A stretch of 64,000 nt of DNA, taken from Hyphomonadaceae bacterium UKL13-1 (GTDB lineage Bacteria > Pseudomonadota > Alphaproteobacteria > Caulobacterales > Aquidulcibacteraceae). Positions within the stretch are counted from its first letter, which is position 1. Each line of letters starts with the position of its first letter. Made by a program: the position numbers and the translations under genes. Positions 26,878-35,891 of the stretch are shown in pieces. A model generated the notes under the pieces. The model did not search any database. It worked only from the letters and a program-made list of their open reading frames with translations, and was not told the origin of the DNA. Where the stretch lies: assembly GCA_001602435.1 (NCBI GenBank), contig CP012156.1, positions 640,001 to 704,000 of the forward strand, written 5' to 3'.

Positions 26878-28527
26878 TTAGGGCGCTGGTTTCCAGTTCC
26901 AAGGTGCGAGTTCATGTAGGCGTGATGCTGGCCATGAGGGCATGTGGGCGAGCAGGTGTGCGAGCCAAGCTTGGGGATCGATGTTATTGAGCTTGGCAGT
27001 GCTGATGAGGGTATAGATCAGGGCGGCGCGTTCGCCTCCGGCTTGTGAGCCTGCGAACAGCCAGGCTTTGCGGCCAAGGGCGGCTGGTCGCAGGGAGCGC
27101 TCTGCGGCATTGTTGCTAAGGCAGGCCCGGCCATCGGTGAGAAAGACGCTAAACGCGGGCTGTCGCTTGAGCATATAATCCATGGCAGCGGCAACGGGTG
27201 CGTGGCGGGATAATTTTTGACGTTGTTCGCTCATCCAGTCGAACAGGTTGGCGACCAGTGGGGCGGACTGGCTGGTGCGGGTGGCGAGGCGCTCGTTGGC
27301 GGTTGCACCATTGATCTCGCGTTCGATGGCGAAGAGTTCGTCGATCTTCTTGACAGCTTGTAGGGCAAGGGGTGCAGCGGCCTGCACAGCTGACCCTGCC
27401 TTGTCTTTCTGGGGACCCTTCTTGGGCAGGCTGGCGATCTCGAAGAACTTGCGCCGGGCATGGGCCCAACAGGCCGCCTCGATGAACGGGGCAGGGCTTC
27501 GGGCTTGCTCGAACAGATGGTTATAGCCAGCAAAGGCATCGGCTTGCAGGATGGCACCACCATGGCACTTCAGATGTGCCTTCGGGTGATCGCCAGACCT
27601 GGTATCGGAGAACTTGAACAAAACTGCTGGCGGGTCAGCACCCCCGAACGGTCGGTCATCGCGCACATAGGTCCACAATCGTGCGGTCTTTGTCTTACCC
27701 TTATCGAGTAATGGGACTGGCGTGTCATCACCATGGATGCGACCCGCAGCCAAGACATGGGCTTCGATCAGTTCAGCCATGGGGGTAAGCGCGTGGGCAC
27801 AGGCACCGACCTGATCGGCCAGCGTCGATAGCGCGATGGGAACCCCTTCGCGGGCATAGCGCTCGGCTTGCCGGTTGAGCGGCACATGTTGGCCGTACTT
27901 CTCATACAAGATCATGGCCAGAAGTGATGGGCCAGCCCGCCCTCGTGCAATCGCATGAAACGGGGCTGATGCCTGGGAGAAGCCTTCGCACGCCCTGCAG
28001 GAGAAGCGCTCGCGGACATGCTGGACTACCTTCCAGCTGCGGGGGATCACTTCGAGCGTCTCTGTGACGTCTTCGCCGACCTTGACCAGTCTGTGTGAGC
28101 CGCAGTGATCACAGGCGCAGGGGGATGGTTCGACCACGCGTTCACGCGGCAGATGCTCTGGTAGAGGCGCACGCGCTGGCTTCTTGCGTTCAAAGCCTGC
28201 GACCTTAACCACACCACCATCAATACCGGCATCAGCAGCTGCTTCCTCGGCGACGATCTCGGCCTGGGTGGCATCGCCAACCGCTTCGACTAAGGCCAGC
28301 TCAAGCTGGTCGATGATCTGGCGCGAGCGTTCGGCGCTGCGGCCATAGAGTTGATGCCTGAGCTTGGCGATCTCGAGTGCTTGATGGGCGGCCAGTTCCT
28401 TGAACGCCAGAGCCTCTGCAAGCTGGGCCAGAACTTCTGCCCGGGCCAGTCGCTCGGCAACCAGTTCTGCCTTCATGGCAGCCATCTGAGCCCTCAGGGC
28501 TGCTATGTCATCAGGGCGTTCCAACAC
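26878..28527 (-). CDS. tnpC: IS66 transposase TnpC
   Basis: 549 residues, read from a GTG at 28527. Typical IS66 large transposase: a coiled-coil N-terminus (LRAQMAAMKAELVAERLARA), the zinc-finger-like CACDHCGSHRLVKVG, and the DDE core with RIHGDDTPVPLLDKGKTKTA, AGYNHLF and the C-terminal CLSNNAAERSLRPAALGRK. It ends with the family tail LHELAPWNWKP. Intact, third gene of the element. A decayed tail of another IS66 transposase is present at 55940-56140. Confidence 0.95.
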   Translation of the reverse strand: MLERPDDIAALRAQMAAMKAELVAERLARAEVLAQLAEALAFKELAAHQALEIAKLRHQLYGRSAERSRQIIDQLELALVEAVGDATQAEIVAEEAAADAGIDGGVVKVAGFERKKPARAPLPEHLPRERVVEPSPCACDHCGSHRLVKVGEDVTETLEVIPRSWKVVQHVRERFSCRACEGFSQASAPFHAIARGRAGPSLLAMILYEKYGQHVPLNRQAERYAREGVPIALSTLADQVGACAHALTPMAELIEAHVLAAGRIHGDDTPVPLLDKGKTKTARLWTYVRDDRPFGGADPPAVLFKFSDTRSGDHPKAHLKCHGGAILQADAFAGYNHLFEQARSPAPFIEAACWAHARRKFFEIASLPKKGPQKDKAGSAVQAAAPLALQAVKKIDELFAIEREINGATANERLATRTSQSAPLVANLFDWMSEQRQKLSRHAPVAAAMDYMLKRQPAFSVFLTDGRACLSNNAAERSLRPAALGRKAWLFAGSQAGGERAALIYTLISTAKLNNIDPQAWLAHLLAHMPSWPASRLHELAPWNWKPAP

Positions 28528-28591
28528 CTCAGAAGAGAATCACGAAACGGTGTCAAACACCAGCAAAAATGGGCACATGGAGCAGGAAATA

Positions 28592-28939
28592 TCAGCCCGC
28601 AGCTGTTGGTCTCCACGTCTTCTGCGGATGACGCCAGTCGATACCTTCGAGCATATATCCAAGTTGACCAGGCGAGATCGACACCACACCATCAGCCGGG
28701 CTCGGCCAGATGAACCGGCCCCGCTCCAGTCGCTTGATATAGAGCGAGCAGCCCAGCCCATCGTACCACAACACCTTCACACTGTGGCCAGCTCTGCCCC
28801 GAAACACGAACAGGTCCCCGCCATGGGGATCACGGCCTAAGCCACCCTGCACCATGGTGGTCAGGCTGTTCATGCCCTTCCGCATATCGGTGACGCCTGA
28901 CGCCAGCCATACCCGCACACCAGACGGAACCGGGATCAT
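28592..28939 (-). CDS. tnpB: IS66 accessory protein TnpB
   Basis: 115 residues, the normal IS66 Orf2 length. Recognised by MIPVPSGVRVWLASGVTDMR, DLFVFRGRAGHSVKVLWYDG and the C-terminal RFIWPSPADGVVSISPGQL. Its ATG overlaps the stop of tnpA (ATGA). It is required for transposition in IS66 elements, but its biochemical role is unsettled. Confidence 0.95.
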   Translation of the reverse strand: MIPVPSGVRVWLASGVTDMRKGMNSLTTMVQGGLGRDPHGGDLFVFRGRAGHSVKVLWYDGLGCSLYIKRLERGRFIWPSPADGVVSISPGQLGYMLEGIDWRHPQKTWRPTAAG

Positions 28940-29358
28940 CGTAAATCCTCCAGCGTGGTGACCACTGCTGCCAGCGTGGCCGCATCAAAGCCCGGGTGAA
29001 CCTCAACTCGCCGAGCTCCTGACAACACAATGACCAGTGGGGCACTTACCGGTGCTGGCGAAGGTTCACATAAACCCCCATGGTCGCCAGTCGCAACTAC
29101 CGGAACAAATGCCGGTGGCTCCGAAATCCGGCCAACCCCACCACCATCACCACGAGCCTGCGCACGCCAAACGTAGATCTGACTTGGATGGACCCCATAG
29201 CGGCGCGCAAGCTGAGTAATCACTGCACCAGCCGCATAACTCTCCGCCACAACCGACAGCTTGAAATCATCGGAAAAGCGACGCCGACGGCCCAGATCAA
29301 CAACATCAAGTCGACCCCCATATCCCGCTGCTATCGTCTGTAACGTCTCCATACGCAC
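28936..29358 (-). CDS. tnpA: IS66 accessory protein TnpA
   Basis: 140 residues with an N-terminal helix-turn-helix (RRRFSDDFKLSVVAESYAAG, then AVITQLARRYGVHPSQIYVW), as in IS66 Orf1. First gene of the element, starting 54 bases inside the right inverted repeat. It overlaps tnpB by four bases. Confidence 0.93.
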   Translation of the reverse strand: MRMETLQTIAAGYGGRLDVVDLGRRRRFSDDFKLSVVAESYAAGAVITQLARRYGVHPSQIYVWRAQARGDGGGVGRISEPPAFVPVVATGDHGGLCEPSPAPVSAPLVIVLSGARRVEVHPGFDAATLAAVVTTLEDLR

Positions 29359-29516
29359 AGTAACTAGCCCAGTTCATACCTCACCGGTATGTGGCCCTCG
29401 CCGAATGGATACCGCCTTAATGCCTCTCGTTTATTATGAGAGTGCTGTTTGCTGATGCCGCCGTGTTTGGGGTTAACCAAAATTTTGCCTTAAGTTTGAA
29501 AATGAATCGGTCACAA

Positions 29517-29765
29517 TCAACCAAGTCGGAGCTTCATGTAATGTGTCGCCATTGCAAACGACATAACGATCAAGTTGGAAATCGTCACAGGCCCACTGCC
29601 AATTGCCACCCCACATGCTGACCAGAGCACCGTTCCAACCGCTACAAGGGCTACCGCTGTCAACGACAGATCGTGCGTTTGGCGTGTTTGCAACGCGCGG
29701 GTGGCTTGCGGCAAGAAAGCACCGCCCGACGCTGCCGACGCTGCTTAGCCTAGTATCTATATCAA
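29517..29765 (-). pseudogene. SemiSWEET (PQ-loop) sugar transporter remnant with two internal stops
   Basis: The frame translates as a SemiSWEET protein: FLPQATRALQTRQTHDLSLT with the PQ motif at the end of helix 1, then helix 2 and helix 3 (SNLIVMSFAMATHYMKLRL). The part upstream that should form helix 1 (ILG, then AASAASGGAFLPQ) is in the same frame but interrupted by TAG and TAA. About 85 residues is normal for the family, and the total here fits. It is read as a decayed gene, not a short real protein. It lies just outside the IS66 element. Confidence 0.65.
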
Positions 29766-29889
29766 TAGCCGCGTTTCACCTCGATGCTGTGCTGAGCTGC
29801 AGCTTTATGACGGGCCTTAATCGCACACAAGTGGTCGACTAGGATCGTAAAGGTCTTAAGTTTTCGCTAGAAAAGGGCAGTCTGGAAAC

Positions 29890-29974
29890 GGCCAGTTCTG
29901 TTGAAATGCCGCCGGTCCCAAATGCGCCAAGGGTTGCCGTTTCGAGTGGGTTGGGGGGTGCTTGAAAGCGGACG
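29890..29974 (+). repeat. Dispersed MITE-like repeat, right part, copy B
   Basis: Shares GGCCAGTTCTG, CAAATGCGCCAAGGGTTGCC and the end CTTGAAAGCGGACGT with the reference copy at 31786-31916. Non-coding; about 70 bases from the alpha/beta hydrolase stop. Confidence 0.75.
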
Positions 29975-30042
29975 TGCGCCGTTAAAAGCGATGAAGTTGC
30001 TTCAGATAGGTCAAAGTTCATCTTACCGCCTTTGAATTATGC

Positions 30043-30993
30043 TCAACTACGCTCTGAATCAGCGGTAGCGACGTTACTCAGGACAACCTCATTCAAAAAC
30101 CGATCTGCCTCACAGATCAGTTCAACGTTGGCCGGTGCCTCCACGGGCAAATGCGACCCGTTGCTCAATTCAAGGAAGCACTTTGCCGTCTGAATCTTTT
30201 CGTAGACCACAAGGCTGAGTTCCGTTGGGGTCCAAGCATCCTGCCCAGGATGAACCAGCAGAAGAGGGCAACGGAGCGCCAAGTTCTCGATTCGGGTCTG
30301 ATGGACCATTCGAAAAAAGCGCGCAGCCTTCCAACTCTTGCCGATGAACGGATCATTCTCAAAATAGGCCTGCATACGCTTATTACCGCTCATGGCAGCT
30401 AATGGCGTGACCAGCGATAGTGGCATGACCAAGCGGTCAAATAACCATGGCATCAACGCCATGCTGAGCAGGCTCAACCGACCGAGCCAGTTCCAACGGG
30501 CAGCGCGGACGAAAACGGTTGGATCAGAAAGGTCTAGGAGTGTCGTGGCAATAACGCCACTGACGTTCCGACTCATTTGAGCCGCCATGAAAGCTGTCAG
30601 CCCGCCCATCGACAGGCCAATCAAGACGGTTGGTCCTGGTTCTGCGTCCGCAATCTCGCTGATCACAGCTGGCCACTCTGCATACTCGCCAGTGTAACCG
30701 GGTTTCGGCCTTGTCAGACCATAGCCAGGTAAGTCGGGCGCGAGCACTTTCCATCCGCGCTGTGCAAAGGGTTCCGCCAGCGGCGCGAGAATTCGCCCAT
30801 TTCCGCCAGCACCATGGACAAGGATCAGCGTACCTTTTTCTAAACCTGAGGGGCTCCACTGATCAATGCGAACGTTGTGGCCTCGAATAACCTTGTAACA
30901 TTCTTCGGGCTCTGTTGTGAGAAGGATGCCAAACTCGTCAGCGAGAATGGCGCGGTAATTGGTCCAAGACGGGCTGTTGCGAAAGTACTTCAT
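30043..30993 (-). CDS. Alpha/beta-fold hydrolase
   Basis: 316 residues. The fold is evident: LILVHGAGGNGRILAPLAEP with the oxyanion HG motif near residue 58, the nucleophile elbow IGLSMGGLTAFMA near 147, an acid in VHPGQDAWTP near 252 and the catalytic His in SNGSHLPVEAP near 282. No signal peptide, so cytoplasmic. The 48-base divergent spacer to a TetR-type regulator implies that the hydrolase is its target. The substrate is unknown; small ester or lactone cleavage is a reasonable guess. Confidence 0.88.
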   Translation of the reverse strand: MKYFRNSPSWTNYRAILADEFGILLTTEPEECYKVIRGHNVRIDQWSPSGLEKGTLILVHGAGGNGRILAPLAEPFAQRGWKVLAPDLPGYGLTRPKPGYTGEYAEWPAVISEIADAEPGPTVLIGLSMGGLTAFMAAQMSRNVSGVIATTLLDLSDPTVFVRAARWNWLGRLSLLSMALMPWLFDRLVMPLSLVTPLAAMSGNKRMQAYFENDPFIGKSWKAARFFRMVHQTRIENLALRCPLLLVHPGQDAWTPTELSLVVYEKIQTAKCFLELSNGSHLPVEAPANVELICEADRFLNEVVLSNVATADSERS

Positions 30994-31040
30994 AGCACTA
31001 ATATCGAGGAATTACTCAGTTTTAGATACTCGGGTTTCTT

Positions 31041-31664
31041 ATGTCTGGAAAGCAACCGAAAAAGGCAACAAAGCGCCCTATACGGCAGGCTAAACAACAG
31101 CGCTCCAAGGCAACCGTGGACGCAATTGTGCAAGCCGCTGCTCAGATTCTGTCCGAGTCTGGATGGTCTGCACTCAACACAAATGCTGTCGCTACGCGCG
31201 CCGGTGTATCGATTGGATCGCTTTACGAGTACTTCCCAGACAAGCATGCGATACTCACTGTGATAGTTGATGAACATCTCGCAGCTGGAGAAGCCAAGCT
31301 AGCTGAAGGCATGCGCGCTATGTTTGGTATTAAGAGCATGGAAGAAGTGGTCGAAGCAGTGGTCTCAGGATTTGTACACCTGCACCAAGAAGATCCGCGA
31401 TTGCATCGGGTGTTGTCGAGTGAGGTCCCTCTTTCGTTTGAGCAGCAACGACGGGTGGCCGGCCTTAGGTCTCAAATCGTAGGAGGCGTAGCTGTCGCAC
31501 TGTCCAAACACGGATGCGACAACGAAATCAAAGCAACATTACTTGTCGACACGGCAGATGCCCTCACGCACAAATGGTTCATTGACAAAGCGGGCCTGCC
31601 TGCATCAGCAGATATCATGGCCGAAGAGGTCTCGAAGATGCTGAAGGGTTACTTGTCTGCGTGA
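31041..31664 (+). CDS. TetR-family transcriptional regulator
   Basis: 207 residues with a long basic N-terminus, then the TetR helix-turn-helix (VDAIVQAAAQILSESGWSAL, TNAVATRAGVSIGSLYEYFP). The ligand-binding domain (residues 80-207) is generic. Divergent from the alpha/beta hydrolase. In the 47-base spacer TACTCAGTTTT and TACTCGGGTTT form a direct repeat 15 bases apart, a possible binding site. Confidence 0.92.
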   Translation: MSGKQPKKATKRPIRQAKQQRSKATVDAIVQAAAQILSESGWSALNTNAVATRAGVSIGSLYEYFPDKHAILTVIVDEHLAAGEAKLAEGMRAMFGIKSMEEVVEAVVSGFVHLHQEDPRLHRVLSSEVPLSFEQQRRVAGLRSQIVGGVAVALSKHGCDNEIKATLLVDTADALTHKWFIDKAGLPASADIMAEEVSKMLKGYLSA

Positions 31665-31785
31665 AAAACTGTGTTCAACAAACGACGACGGTTTGACGCA
31701 TTGGCCAATCAAAGCGGGTTGTAGCGGGTAGCGTGCCGCTGCGAATTTGGGCCAGAAAGAGTTGGCGTTATCCGTTTCGATCATT

Positions 31786-31916
31786 GTCCGCTTTCACCCT
31801 CATCGACGCCCAAAGCAGACCATCCCCTTTCGGCCAAGTTCGGCCAAAATGCAGACAGTCTCAAATGCGCCAGAGGTTGCCGGTTAGGGCGGGTTCGGGG
31901 CTTCTCGAAAGCGGAC
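31786..31916 (+). repeat. Dispersed MITE-like repeat, most complete copy (reference)
   Basis: 131 bases with terminal inverted repeats GTCCGCTTTC (31786-31795) and GAAAGCGGAC (31907-31916). Internal landmarks: AAAGCAGACCATC, TTTCGGCCAAGTTCGGCC, TCAAATGCGCCAG, GGTTGCCGGTTAGGGCGGG. No open frame is conserved between copies. Size and ends fit a miniature inverted-repeat element, but no transposase with matching ends was found in the window. Confidence 0.8.
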
Positions 31917-31973
31917 ATAGAAAAGTTGCTCTGCAATCCGAAATTTGGACTATACTGAATTGGAGTTTTTTCC

Positions 31974-33140
31974 TTATTGAGCCAGTTGGCTTGCTCGAAA
32001 GTCTGACGGCGTTTGGCCTGTTATTACTTTGAAAGCATTGTAGAAAGCTGACCTTGAATTGTAGCCAACCGCAAATGCGATATCAACGATGAGCTCATCT
32101 GTCTCTTTGAGCCGAGTTTTTGCTGTCTCAATTCGGTAGAGATTCACATAATCATAAAAGCTAGTGTTCAGCCGCCGAGTGAATGTCTGAGACAAATGTT
32201 GCTCCGGGATCGAAAGGTGCTTTGAAAGCTTACTTAGGGACAAAACTGGGTTTAGGTGCAACGCGTCTTGCGTGAAGGCGTGGGCAATTTTCGATGCAAT
32301 GCGTTCCAACCGCTCTTCCGGCAACAGTGAGCGCTCGTACTTTACTGATGTTTGGGATGTCTCAATGAAGGACTCTTCCAGATCAGGCGAAGCATTTCGC
32401 GTTCCATCCTCCCCTAGAAAGGTTGGTCTTTGCTGGATGGACCAAACGCTGAAGGAAACTGCAAACGCGAAGGCAAGAACACCAAAGATATAGGACGGGA
32501 CCATCAAGAGGCCGAAATTGAAAATGAATGTGACGAGCCAGTTTAAGCCCAACACGCTAATGACAAGCCACAACCATGTCGGTCTTCGGTCGACGGCATC
32601 CGAGAACAAATGCTGTAGCTTTTCAGAGAGCCCGCTGAGCCGCTTGATCGTTTGCCACACATAATAGCTGGACTGCAAAAGGATGCAGATCTGGACAAAA
32701 AATCCATAGAAAAAGTACGAATAGCTCAAGGTCGACGGCGAGTCGGTTTGGTAAGTAAGCTCCTGAATGACATCTTGGGGCAGGCTCGCCGCAAAGCCAA
32801 CTAATGTCAGGGCGAGACCAACGGTCCAAAATTTCCAAATGTCTGCCAACTTCCACGTTCTGACGACTGGGGAAGTGATGTCATCCACGTATAACCACAT
32901 AAAGGGAGTTAATCCGGCAAGTGAGACAGCCGAAAAATTTTGTAGCCAAAGGGGCGCACTAGGCCAAATCAGCCATATTACATTGAGAATGCAATTCACG
33001 CTGAGCAGGGCTGTAAACGCGACAGCTGACTGTGACGCAACAGAGCGGTCATCCTTCATCGACACCTGAATCGCTGACAGGGCTGCAGCACCAGATGCCG
33101 CTGCATAGAAACCGACAGCAATTTCGTCAAAGAGTTCCAT
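31974..33140 (-). CDS. AraC-family regulator with N-terminal membrane domain
   Basis: 388 residues. Six or seven hydrophobic helices fill residues 1-240 (for example FTALLSVNCILNVIWLIW and WLWLVISVLGLNWLVTFIF). The C-terminal 100 residues are a double HTH of the AraC type: LSLSKLSKHLSIPEQHLSQT and VDIAFAVGYNSRSAFYNAFK with the closing TGQTPSDFR. Membrane-bound AraC proteins sense envelope or extracellular signals in characterised cases. It is divergent from the autotransporter esterase. TGTCC and GGACA at 33232-33236 and 33246-33250 form an inverted repeat in the spacer that could be its site. Confidence 0.9.
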   Translation of the reverse strand: MELFDEIAVGFYAAASGAAALSAIQVSMKDDRSVASQSAVAFTALLSVNCILNVIWLIWPSAPLWLQNFSAVSLAGLTPFMWLYVDDITSPVVRTWKLADIWKFWTVGLALTLVGFAASLPQDVIQELTYQTDSPSTLSYSYFFYGFFVQICILLQSSYYVWQTIKRLSGLSEKLQHLFSDAVDRRPTWLWLVISVLGLNWLVTFIFNFGLLMVPSYIFGVLAFAFAVSFSVWSIQQRPTFLGEDGTRNASPDLEESFIETSQTSVKYERSLLPEERLERIASKIAHAFTQDALHLNPVLSLSKLSKHLSIPEQHLSQTFTRRLNTSFYDYVNLYRIETAKTRLKETDELIVDIAFAVGYNSRSAFYNAFKVITGQTPSDFRASQLAQ

Positions 33141-33349
33141 CTTTCGTGGGGTAACGGAAACCTCCTACCTGCTCAAGCAAAAAAGCACTTCAGGTCGCCC
33201 TGTCCTGCCAAAGTGGGAAGGACGTAATCCGTGTCCTCGACCATTGGACAGGACGCATGACGCGTAGGTTCTACCGTAGGGGAGCCGCACTTCGAATGCG
33301 GCCAAGGCGGTCACATTCAGTGAACTTCAAACTGAGGACCCTCCCACCT

Positions 33350-35215
33350 ATGTTACGCTCAAATTCGAAAAATAATTCGCCGTTGGTACAAGGCCCGATC
33401 AAGCTCGCCTCCTTCGTCGCGCCAATCCTTCTCCTGACCACCACCACAATGGTCCCAACCCATCTGCTAGCTCAGTCGATTGTCGTCTTTGGCGACTCCA
33501 GCGCCGATCTAGGATCCCAAGGTCCTAGCATGCGCCCAACAAATAAGGGCGAGATGTGGAGTGAGGCTCTGGCCAAAAGAGTGGGGAAAACCACAACGTT
33601 TGCACGCAGCTTAACCTACGATGCAAACGGCGACCTGGTTAGCAACAAATTCACCGGCGGCAATTCCTACGCGATCAACGGCTCCACAGCCTCGCGATTT
33701 GCCGGCGTTCCAACGCTCTCGGATCAAGTCAGTTTCTATATTCAAGACAGGAAGTCGTTTAATAAGGACGACCTCGTCTTTGTCTGGATCACACGAAACG
33801 ACATCACCAGCGCATTCTTTGAGGGGTCCGTTTACAATCCTGAGACCTACGCCAATGATTACGTCACTGCCATCAAATCCATGCAGGGCGCAGGTGCGCG
33901 CAACATCGTGGCATTCGGGGCTGAAACAAAGCTGCTGCCAACTCAACTCTTGTTTGACGGAGGCTTGACGCAAACCGAAGTCGACGCCTTAAGCTTAGCG
34001 AGCGAAGCTTCCAATGCCGCTCTATGGCCAAAACTTACCGCAAGAAATGTCTATATTCTCGATACCGATCGACTGGCTGAGGACGTTAGGACTAACCCAA
34101 CAAAATATGGGTTCAAGTTTACGACCAACAACTATCTGGGCCGCGGCGACACGTCAGGCACTTCCCCGCAATCGCGTCCGAACGATGGAAATGTCTTTAC
34201 GGAAGACGGCCATTACACAACGGCGATGCAATTGGTTGTATCGGACTTCACTTTGGCGCAAGTGCGGGCGCGAGACCAATATCTGACAAACCTTTTACAG
34301 ACGGGCTACCGCTTCCGCGCCAATCTCGCGACAATTGATGCTAATCGGGTCGAAGGGCAAGTAATCGAATCGACTGGTTGGCGTATCTTTGGCGGAACCA
34401 GCTTTGATAGAGCGGAATCGGGCGGCGAGCGCTTCGCCGACGTCAAGCTGGAGCAAGAGACGCTTTACGGCCAAGCAGGTGCCGACTATAGAACTGAGGG
34501 CGGCTTATTGATTGGCGGCAGCCTTGATCTTGGCATTGGGTCAGGTGACTATGCCGATAAGGCCGGGAAGGTTGAGCAAAACACGGCTCAGATCTCCGGC
34601 TATGTTTCAAGAGAGTTTGGATCTGGCTTCTTCGTCCATGCCACTGCATCAGGTGGGGGTGTCCGCTTCACTAAGATCGAGCGAGCGACCAACTTGGGTG
34701 AAACTGCGAAGGCCACAGTCAAAGGCGACACGGGCGCACAATATCAAAGTGCGGCCTTTGGCCTTGGTCAAACAACGCGCCTACGTGGCTTAATCTTGAC
34801 TGGCGACGTTCAACTGGCGGCGGAGAAAACTAAGATCAAAGGCTATCGTGAAGACGAAGGTGTGCTGGCCCTATCTTACGGGGATTCTGAGTTTACTTCA
34901 GAAATGTTAAGCCTTGGATTTCGTGTCGAGCGCGAACCGGAAATGGGCCATATCAATCCGTTTGCGACGGTAAAATGGTCGCACGACTTCAAAGATGACA
35001 GCGTTAAAGTGAAGGTTGGACCAACAAGCACAACCATCGTCGATTATGTCACAGAGCGTCCATTCACCGATGAGTTCACGTTGCAAATTGGGGCAAGCTA
35101 TCAAAACAAAAACGGTCTTGAAGTGCGTGGTGGTCTGACGACGACCCAATATTCAGGGGCGTCTGGCGATTGGGGCACCGTTGGAATTGCCCTCAACTTG
35201 AACAAGAAGTTGTAA
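33350..35215 (+). CDS. Autotransporter with SGNH/GDSL esterase passenger
   Basis: 621 residues from the ATG at 33350, which opens a signal peptide (KLASFVAPILLLTTTTMV, cut near LLAQS); upstream in-frame codons give no better start. The passenger is a GDSL esterase: block I VFGDSSADLG with Ser50, the block III-like WITRNDI, and the catalytic His in TEDGHYTTAMQ near residue 290. The last 270 residues are an autotransporter beta-barrel (GWRIFGGTSFDRAESGG start, strands ending GIALNLNKKL). It should display a lipase or esterase on the cell surface. The divergent membrane AraC protein is its likely regulator. Confidence 0.92.
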   Translation: MLRSNSKNNSPLVQGPIKLASFVAPILLLTTTTMVPTHLLAQSIVVFGDSSADLGSQGPSMRPTNKGEMWSEALAKRVGKTTTFARSLTYDANGDLVSNKFTGGNSYAINGSTASRFAGVPTLSDQVSFYIQDRKSFNKDDLVFVWITRNDITSAFFEGSVYNPETYANDYVTAIKSMQGAGARNIVAFGAETKLLPTQLLFDGGLTQTEVDALSLASEASNAALWPKLTARNVYILDTDRLAEDVRTNPTKYGFKFTTNNYLGRGDTSGTSPQSRPNDGNVFTEDGHYTTAMQLVVSDFTLAQVRARDQYLTNLLQTGYRFRANLATIDANRVEGQVIESTGWRIFGGTSFDRAESGGERFADVKLEQETLYGQAGADYRTEGGLLIGGSLDLGIGSGDYADKAGKVEQNTAQISGYVSREFGSGFFVHATASGGGVRFTKIERATNLGETAKATVKGDTGAQYQSAAFGLGQTTRLRGLILTGDVQLAAEKTKIKGYREDEGVLALSYGDSEFTSEMLSLGFRVEREPEMGHINPFATVKWSHDFKDDSVKVKVGPTSTTIVDYVTERPFTDEFTLQIGASYQNKNGLEVRGGLTTTQYSGASGDWGTVGIALNLNKKL

Positions 35216-35328
35216 GGCAAGCTTTGATCCATCCTAATCAAGAGCAAACCCTCCAACATAGTCGTCGTGACAGCTTAGCCCTACTGTTGAAAACCAATAG
35301 AGCTAATTTTGTTCTGAAGACTTAACGC

Positions 35329-35367
35329 TTGGCTCAGCAGATCAACGTCGGTGATCTGTTGAGCCAA
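35329..35367. repeat. Long hairpin downstream of the autotransporter gene
   Basis: TTGGCTCAGCAGATCA (35329-35344) pairs with TGATCTGTTGAGCCAA (35352-35367) over 16 bases with only one G-U step, loop ACGTCGG. There is no T-run on the + strand, so it may be a 3'-end-stabilising structure or a recombination target. It lies 114 bases after the stop. Confidence 0.65.
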
Positions 35368-35519
35368 GTTGCGTCAGGTCAATTCAACCGTGTCCCGCCC
35401 ACTTGAGAGATCGGGAAGCGCGCTCAGCAATGCGTTTCGCGCAGCAGGGTGTCCTTAAGGAATGCACCATCTCCTATGCCACAGGGGACCCCCAAACTCG
35501 CCTTGGTCTGCTTCTCAGG

Positions 35520-35566
35520 GTCCGCTTTCGCTCCAAGCCCGCCTTAAAGCAGACCATCTCCTTTCG
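35520..35566 (+). repeat. MITE-like repeat copy C, left piece (cut by IS91-type element)
   Basis: Begins with the inverted-repeat end GTCCGCTTTC and continues AAAGCAGACCATCTCCTTTC, which aligns with 31786-31835. The match stops at 35566 and resumes at 38225 on the far side of the IS91-type element. Confidence 0.75.
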
Positions 35567-35891
35567 TGAAGGGTTTCGGATGCTTTTGGGCGTCCGAAAG
35601 TGTCCGGAGAACGAATCTTTGTTGTTGAGGGCTGTGGCTATGGGGATTTCGGTTGGGGGCGTGGTTTGTTGGGGCTGCTTGGGGCGTGGACTGGCTGGGC
35701 TGAGGCTGACATCTGTGTATTGCGTGGTGTCTGTATCGGCTTGAGAAGGCGCATTTCAGACTGGATCGTACCATTTTCCCACTTGTTTGGTGTGCTGTTT
35801 ATGGCTTTTGGAGCGTTAGGCACGCGGGCGGCATATCGCCAGATGCGGGTACATTTGGCGGTGAGCTGCGGTTGTATTTGCGCAAGCCCGA

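Larger units (their letters stand above)
26848..29412 (-). mobile_element. Complete IS66-family insertion sequence
   Basis: 2565 bases bounded by inverted repeats (GTATCCATCCGGCGAGGG at the left, the same with one mismatch on the other strand at the right) and an exact 8-bp target duplication CGCCTTAA at 26840-26847 and 29413-29420, the size expected for IS66. It carries tnpA, tnpB and tnpC in the normal order on the minus strand, all intact. The perfect duplication indicates recent insertion. It lies upstream of the PAS kinase and may separate it from distal promoter elements. Confidence 0.95.
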
